Notes under the pieces: generated by a model
Seen by the model: only the letters and a program-made list of their open reading frames with translations
Databases searched by the model: none
What the model was told of the DNA's origin: nothing
Shown: positions 58,335-64,000 of the stretch, piece by piece
Layout: each line of letters opens with the position of its first letter
Position numbering within the stretch: the stretch's first letter is position 1
Program-made: the position numbers and the translations under genes
DNA from: Larix kaempferi
Taxonomy: Eukaryota > Streptophyta > Pinopsida > Pinales > Pinaceae
NCBI GenBank assembly: GCA_027924585.1
Contig: BSBM01000592.1
Coordinates: 9,046,001-9,110,000, forward strand
Length of the DNA stretch: 64,000 nucleotides
Direction of reading: 5' to 3'

Positions 58335-59891
58335 GAAAGATTGTATACCATCACCTACAAAAGAAGGACTACAACATTTACTCCAGCAACAAAGCTATCT
58401 ATTGAAGAGTCTAAAGTTCCCAGGATCCAAAATGAAATAATGATCGAGGAATACCAGTCGATCATGAAGAATGATGTTTGTGATGTGGTCCCAAGACCAG
58501 ATGGGAAGTCTGTGGTGACTTCCAAGTGAATCTATAAGATCAAGCATGCTACAGATGGCAACATAGAAAAATATAAGGCAAGGTTTGTAGCTCATGGCTT
58601 CTCCCAGAAAGAAGGGATTGATTATGAAGAGACCTTTTCTCCTGTGGCCAGATACACTTCCATTAGATTAGTACTTGCTCTGGCTGCAGTGATGAAATGG
58701 AAGGTACACCAGATGGATGTCAAGACAACTTTCTTGAATGGTGTAGTTGAAGAGGAAGTGTATGTGGAGCAGCCACTTGGGTTTGAGTCACATGTGTGCA
58801 AACTGAAGAAAGCCCTGTATGGTTTGAAATAGGCACCCAGGACCTGGTATGGTAGGATAGATGGCTTCCTATCCAGTTTGGGCTTTACCAAGAGTAAAGC
58901 GGATTCCAACCTTTACTACAAGGTTGAGGAAGGAAATCCAGTGATACTACTATTGTATGTGGATGACCTGTTTATAACAGGTGAGGATAGATTGATTGCC
59001 GACACGAAGAGGAAGCTTGCTGCCGAGTTCGAGATGAAGGACTTGGGTATGATGCACTACTTTCTTGGTATGGAGGTGTGGCAGAGTGTAGATGGAATCT
59101 TCCTTCGACAAGGGAAGTATGTAGTAGATATCTTGAAGAGGTTCGGGATGATGGACTGCAAGGCCATGGCCACACCTATGGCATCAAACCTGAAGCTTCT
59201 GTGTGATTCTTCATCTGAGTCGGTTGATGCTACGATGTATCGTCAGATGATTGGGTCCTTGATGTACCTGACGAATACGAGACCATATATCTGCTTTGCG
59301 GTGAACACCTTGAGCCAGTACTTGACAGATCCGAGACATGTTCACCTGATAGTTGCACAACATATTTTGAGGTACCTGAAGGGTACAGTTGACTATGGGC
59401 TCAAGTATGAGGCGAATCAAAAGTTTAACCTGGAGGGTTATGTTGATTTAGATTGGGTAGGCAGTGCCATTGATCGGAAGAGCACTTCGGGGTGCTGCTT
59501 TAGTATGGGATCCGGTATGATCTCTTGGTTTAGCAGGAAGCAGTCTTGTGTGGCACTGAGTACAGCCGAAGCAGAGTATGTTGCAGCTTGTTCGGCTATT
59601 TGTGAGGTAGTATGGCTTAAGAAGCTACTGTCTGATTTGTTTGATCTCCAGCTGAGTGCTACTTGTATATATTGCGACAACCAGAGTTGTGTGAAGTTGT
59701 CGGAGAACCCAGTGTTCCATGACAAGTCAAAGCACATTGAGATCAAGTATCATTATATCAGGGATATGGTGCAGAGAGGAGCAGTGAAGCTCCTGTATGT
59801 TGTGACGGACGAGCAGATAGCCGATGTGTTGACCAAGCCGCTGGCCAGAGTGAAGTTTGAATACTTTAGAGGGATACTTGGTGTACTTTAG
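58335..59891 (+). pseudogene. Copia reverse transcriptase and RNase H
   Basis: Reverse transcriptase starts near EEYQSIMKNDVCDVVPRPDG (58449) and runs through EKYKARFVAHGFSQKEG, HQMDVKTTFLNGVVEEEVY and the catalytic LLYVDDLFITG; RNase H carries GYVDLDWVGSAIDRKSTSG, STAEAEYVA and CDNQSCVKL, ending at DVLTKPLARVKFEYFRGILG with a TAG at 59889. Two premature stops remain: TGA at 58527-58529 where Trp is expected, and TAG at 58830-58832 where Gln is expected. The last 337 codons are uninterrupted. Confidence 0.95.
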
Positions 59892-59949
59892 ATCGAGATA
59901 CCTTCCAAGGGGAAGTGATGAGTCCGAAGACACAAATGCACACGATCCA

Positions 59950-60515
59950 TTCTCACATAGTGGTAGGAAAGTCCTCCTATGGTGTAGATGTAAGGGTTGG
60001 AGCCATTCTCACATAGTGGTAGGAAATTCCTCCTATGGTGTAGATGTAAGGGTTGGGGCCATTCTTACATGGTGGTAGGAAAGTCCTCCCATGATAAGAT
60101 GTAAGGGCTGGGGCCATTCTTACATGGTGGTAGGAAAGTCTTCCCATGGTAAGATGTAAGTGTTGGGCATGGATTTTCCAACATGGTCAGAGGAAAGTCC
60201 TTCCATGGTCGTGATGTAATTGCCGAGCTTTTCCGACATGGTCAGAGGAAAGTCCTTCCATGGTCGTGATGTAATTGTTGTAGTCGTTCCGACATGGTCA
60301 GAGGAAAGTCCTTCCATGGTCATTGATGTAAGTGTTGTGAGCCTTTCCCATATGGTCAAAGGAAATTCCTTCCATGCTGGTGAGTGTAAGTGCTGAGCCT
60401 TTCCCAGATGGTCAGAGGAAAGTCCTTCCATGCTGGTGAGTGTAAGTGATGAGCCTTTCCCGGATGGTCCGAGGAAAGTCCTTCCATGCCGGTGAGTGTA
60501 AGTGCTGTGTGTGTG
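59950..60515 (+). repeat. 56-bp tandem array in the 3' internal region
   Basis: About ten units of 55-58 bp, each with GGT.(A/G)GAGGAAAGTCCTTCCATG or the earlier variant GGTGGTAGGAAAGTCCTCC. GGAAAGTCCTTCC-type inverted halves give each unit a small hairpin. The first four and last six units are different subtypes. A long reverse-strand frame here is a by-product of the array. Confidence 0.9.
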
Positions 60516-60559
60516 CATCTGGGTTGTGCTTCGTGGACGATGACGATGATATGAAGACG

Positions 60560-60860
60560 ATGATGTGACAGTATGGTACACAGGTTTTGCAGAGGCATAT
60601 GATCAGTCCTGAGATGCTCTTGCAGGTTTTGCAGAGGCAGTGTAATTAGTCCTGGGAGATCTTACAGGTTTTGCAGAGGCAGTGTAATCAGTCCTGAGGT
60701 GTACCTACTTGATGGATTGCTCGCAGAGATGCTGAAGACCTACATGGAGGCTAGGCCTACATCCAACATGAAAAAGGGCTGGCTCTGTAGATGATGAAGA
60801 CCTACAGGTGGTGGGCCTACATCCAATATGAAAAAGGACTGGCTCTGTAGAACTTCCTAT
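60560..60860 (+). repeat. Short direct repeats before the 3' LTR
   Basis: GCAGGTTTTGCAGAGGCA.T occurs three times (about 60580-60700) with TCAGTCCTGAG/GGGAG tails; then a roughly 65-bp unit ending AAGGGCTGGCTCTGTAG / AAGGACTGGCTCTGTAG occurs twice. Followed by GATGA-rich sequence. No coding role seen. Confidence 0.8.
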
Positions 60861-61008
60861 GACGAGTAGATTGGAGTATTGATTGAGATAGTAGCAGCAG
60901 TGACGACGACGATGATTTGATGATGATGATTCGATGACGATGATCCAGTGATGATGATCCAGAGAAGAAGACTTGTGTTAGCAGATTTGTGTCGAGAAAT
61001 ACATTCCT

Positions 61009-61021
61009 AGTTAAGAGGGAG
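61009..61021 (+). other. Polypurine tract
   Basis: AAGAGGGAG directly before the TGTTGATG start of the 3' LTR: the plus-strand primer for reverse transcription. The same tract precedes the LTR at 15794. Confidence 0.85.
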
Positions 61022-61584
61022 TGTTGATGTAAACTTCAGAATGTATTTCACCTATGTATATTGTACTCCTATAGAGATGGTATTATTCCTCTATACGGAA
61101 GTGTCGTCATTTGTATTGACAAGTGCACAAGTGTCGTAACTTGCTGTGATGGGTTATTAGACCAAGTGTGGGGTCGACCCTGATTAATGTAACCACAGGT
61201 TATTAGACTCTTCTAAACAAGTCGGCCTTGCTAGTTTATTAGGCAAGTCAGGATAAGTATAAACAGAGTGCAGGAGCAATCTATTTGATCATCTCATTAT
61301 TCACTTCTACACTACTCGGAAAGTGGCGCACTAGTGAGGAAGGAGGAGTAGATGCTAAGAGACGAATATCTCTTGTACTTGGGTTGTATCATTGCTCTTT
61401 CTATCTCTGAGGAAGTTGTGGGGTTTTTCACCTTTATGGTTTTCCCCAGTGAAACTCTGTGTGTCTATTGTCTCGTGTGATTGCTTGGTGTGATTGATAT
61501 GCATTGTTATACTTGAGATGTTGTACATGTTATTCTCTCAGTAAAGATCCTAGAGTATATTGAATTAATGCTCAAAATCTAACA
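61022..61584 (+). repeat. 3' LTR
   Basis: TGTTGATGTAAACTTCAGAA to CAAAATCTAACA, 563 bp, keeping the TATAAAC box at about 61257. A few bases are missing near its start and at two other places relative to the 5' LTR. Confidence 0.95.
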
Positions 61585-61589
61585 ATGAT

Positions 61590-61645
61590 GATGACTGGAT
61601 GCATGCAGTGGCATGCAAAGCATGCAGATTTGCATGCATGCATGC
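61590..61645. repeat. ATGC-rich short repeat
   Basis: GGATGCATGCAGTGGCATGC and GCATGCATGCATGCAAAA: overlapping palindromic GCATGC motifs next to the copia 3' flank. Confidence 0.8.
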
Positions 61646-61940
61646 AAAATACAAAAATGATGGTGTGAATATTCCAACATTCTCTTCCTGGTAGTTGGAT
61701 GGTGGAAGTCCAACATGCTCATCGATGTTCTAGATAACATTTTCTTCTTCAACAGGAGGCTCCATGTCCAATGCCTCTCTGAATTCATCACTTGTATAAC
61801 CACAAGAGGTGAACAAATTTTGTGTTTCTTCATGAGCTTCATCTTGAGATGGTAACTCATCACTTTGACTTGAAGTGGGAATTGAAACATCCCCTAATGA
61901 GCAACTATGTTTTTCTTCTTGATTACTTCCATGGGGTGCT
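61645..61940 (-). pseudogene. Coding remnant, possible upstream exon of the transposase gene
   Basis: On the reverse strand about 95 codons are open with one TAG, and read as a typical acidic, Ser/Glu-rich N-terminal region (SLGDVSIPTSSQSDELPSQD, then FREALDMEPPVEEENV and NIDEHVGLPPSNYQEENVG). No known domain. Same strand and order as the transposase gene at 51.2-54.0 kb; the copia element sits exactly between, so this may be a 5' exon separated by the insertion. That link is inference; it may also be independent. No start codon or donor site was fixed. Confidence 0.4.
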
Positions 61941-62204
61941 TATTCAACAACTATTGTGGAAATTGAAGGTCTCCCTTACTCCATCCATGTCCCTACCACC
62001 CCACTCTCCATATCTCCACCTTCTCTTTATCTTCGCCATTATCCCTCCCTATAACACTCTCTCCCTTCTTCTCCCTTAATCACTAACCCTCTATGCCTTT
62101 ATCCCTCCCCTGCCCTCTCTCTCTTACCTTGTTCCTAGAGCCCCTCCCCCATAAAGGCCTTTAGACCCTCTTCTAAACATTAATCCCGAAGTGCATAAGT
62201 GCAC
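61941..62204. other. C-rich/T-rich spacer
   Basis: Pyrimidine-rich (CTCTCTCCCTTCTTCTCCC-like) stretch without a gene, between the coding remnant and the GAT repeat. Confidence 0.5.
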
Positions 62205-62959
62205 AAGATGATGATGAGGAGGAGGGTGATGACAATGAAGATGATCATGATGCAGATGAAGATGATAAAGATGATGATGTTGATGAAGATGAAGATGATG
62301 GTGATGATGATGAAGATCTTGAATATGATGATGAGGGTGATGAGGATGATGATGATGGTGATGAAGAAGATGACGATGATGGAGATGTTGATGGGGAAGG
62401 GGGAGATGAAAATGATGATGAAGAGGAGGATATAGGATGATGATGATGGTGGAGATGTTGATGATGATGATGATGGTGATGATGATGAAGATGTTGATGA
62501 TGATGGTGATGGTGATGAATATGATGATGATGGATATGTTGATGAGGAACCTAGAGATGACAATGATGATGAAGATGTTGATGTTGATGATGATGATGAA
62601 GACGTTGATGATGATGGTGATGGTGATGAAGGTTATGATGATGATGATGATGAAGATGATGATGATGGAGATGTTGATGAAGAAGGGGGAGATGACAATG
62701 ATGATGAAGATGTTGATGATGATGATGATGGTGGTGATGATGATGAAGATGTTGATGATGATGGTGATGGTGATGAAGATGATGATGAAGAAGATGATGA
62801 TGATGATGATGGAGATGTTGATGAGGAATCTAGAGATGACAATGATGATGAAGATGTTTATGATGATGATGATGGTGATAATGATGATGATGAAGATGAT
62901 TATGATGGAGATGTTGATGAGGAAGGGGGAGATGACAATGATGATGAAGATGTTGTTGT

Positions 62960-62990
<31 letters not shown>

Positions 62991-63439
62991 GGTGATGATG
63001 ATGAAGATGTTGATGATGATAGTGATGGTGATGATAGATGATGATGATGATGGAGATGTTGATGAGGAACCTAGAGATGATGATGAAGATGTTGATGATG
63101 ATGATGATGATGATTATGATGATGAAGATGTTGATGATGATGGTGATGGTGATGAAGATGATGATGAAGAAGAAGATGATGATGATGGAGTTGTTGATGA
63201 GGAAGGGGGAGATAACAATGATGATGAAGATGTTGTTGATGATGATGATGGTGATGATGATGAAGATGTTGATGATGATGGTGATGGTGATGAAGATGAT
63301 GATGATGACGATGACGAAGAAGAAGAAGATGATGATGGAGATGTTGATGAGGAAACTAGAGATAACAATGATGATGAAGATGTTGATGATGATGATGATG
63401 ATGATGAAGATGTTGATGATGATGGTGATGGTGATGAAA

Positions 63440-63471
<32 letters not shown>

Positions 63472-63952
63472 GATGATGATGATGGAGATGTTTATGTTGA
63501 TGGTGATGGTGATGAAGATAATGATGATGATGATGAAGAAGAAGATGTTGATGAGGAACCTAGAGATGACAATGATGATGAAGATGTTGATGTTGATGAT
63601 GGTGATGATGGTGGTGATGATGATGATGGTGATGGTGATGGTGATGGTGATGGTGATGGTGATGGAGATGATGATGATGATGCCAATGATGATGATGGAG
63701 ATGTTGAAGAGGAAGGGGGAGATGACAATGCTGATGAAGATGTTGATGATGATGGTGGTGATGATGATGAATACTTTGATGATGATGGTGATGGTGATGA
63801 AGATGATGATGATGGTGATGATGATGAAGATGTTGATGATGGTGATGGTGATGAAGAAGATGATGATGATGATGATGATGAAGAAGATGATAATGATGAA
63901 GATGTTGATGAGGAACCTCGAGATGACAATGATGATGCAGATTTTGATGATG

Positions 63953-63984
<32 letters not shown>

Positions 63985-64000
63985 GATGGTGATTGTGATG
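62205..64000. repeat. GAT-based compound minisatellite, continues past window
   Basis: Almost entirely GAT with GGT, GAA, GTT and AAT variants. Marker phrases GAGGAACCTAGAGATGAC (about 62541, 62822, 63061, 63351, 63552, 63910) and GAGGAAGGGGGAGATGAC (about 62395, 62680, 62920, 63201, 63711) alternate, giving a rough 240-300-bp higher-order unit. In one forward frame it would encode an Asp/Glu-rich chain (DDGDVDEEGGDDNDDEDVDD) but stops such as TGA at about 62438 and phase changes interrupt it. Reverse-strand Ser-rich frames are by-products. Confidence 0.95.

Larger units (their letters stand above)
54858..61589 (+). mobile_element. Complete Ty1/copia retrotransposon with ATGAT target duplication
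   Basis: Two LTRs (54863-55434 and 61022-61584) enclose gag, protease, integrase remnant, reverse transcriptase and RNase H in copia order. ATGAT stands directly on both sides (54858-54862 and 61585-61589). By eye the LTRs differ at roughly 30 positions plus a few indels, so the insertion is moderately old. Stops, frameshifts, a lost catalytic Asp and a gutted integrase make it incapable of moving by itself. It lies between the transposase gene and a possible upstream exon of that gene. Confidence 0.95.

Noticed and set aside
60120-60581. 153-codon reverse-strand frame with repeated MEGLSSDHVG-like peptide
   Set aside because: By-product of the 56-bp array on the strand opposite to the element.
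62180-63929. Long reverse-strand poly-Ser/Pro frames and forward Met-rich frames
   Set aside because: They are simply the six-frame reading of a GAT repeat; phase changes and lack of any non-repeat domain argue against genes.

Overview
This is a nuclear plant sequence: AT-rich, spliced with GT-AG introns, sparse in genes and dense in decayed mobile elements. A glycoside hydrolase family 5 gene of the plant type, Ty1/copia and Ty3/gypsy remains, tandem satellites and nested inverted-repeat elements all point to a seed plant with a large genome. A gymnosperm is my guess from the heavy, old, diverged transposon load, but nothing here proves the lineage.

Layout. 1-2.7 kb: one copy of a duplicated repeat block holding a 367-bp palindrome and a reverse-strand gypsy integrase remnant; a longer second copy lies at 30.0-33.6 kb. 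5.2-7.0 kb: a broken coiled-coil reading frame followed by an LTR-like segment. 7.03-14.36 kb: a probable 7.3-kb DNA element with matching inverted ends. Nested inside it is a 3-kb inverted-repeat element (8.79-11.83 kb) made of GC-rich hairpins flanking a host-like gene that a 56-bp tandem duplication has knocked out of frame. 14.4-18.1 kb: copia-type LTR fragments. 19.1-21.0 kb: unassigned reading frames. 26.5-29.7 kb: the one gene that looks intact, a secreted GH5 exo-beta-1,3-glucanase-like protein in eight exons, with TATA box and polyadenylation signal.

36.3-36.4 kb: five exactly phased 26-bp units with palindromic CG-rich cores. 38.5-41.1 kb: a decayed multi-exon gene whose exons are nearly all phase 0, with one exon pair tandemly duplicated. 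42.2-45.0 and 47.3-49.9 kb: two tandem satellites, both of 358-359-bp units, diverged in sequence but apparently keeping the same small stem-loops. A solo LTR lies between them. 51.2-54.0 kb, reverse strand: a decayed DDE-like transposase gene.

54.86-61.58 kb: a complete Ty1/copia element with 5-bp target duplication ATGAT and inactivating mutations. It seems to have split the transposase gene from a possible upstream exon at 61.65-61.94 kb. 62.2 kb to the window end: a GAT-based compound repeat.

The genes do not form a pathway. The opposed 38.5-41 kb gene and transposase gene may be two genes of one large DNA transposon, with the 26-bp palindromic array as a candidate binding site; that is inference only.
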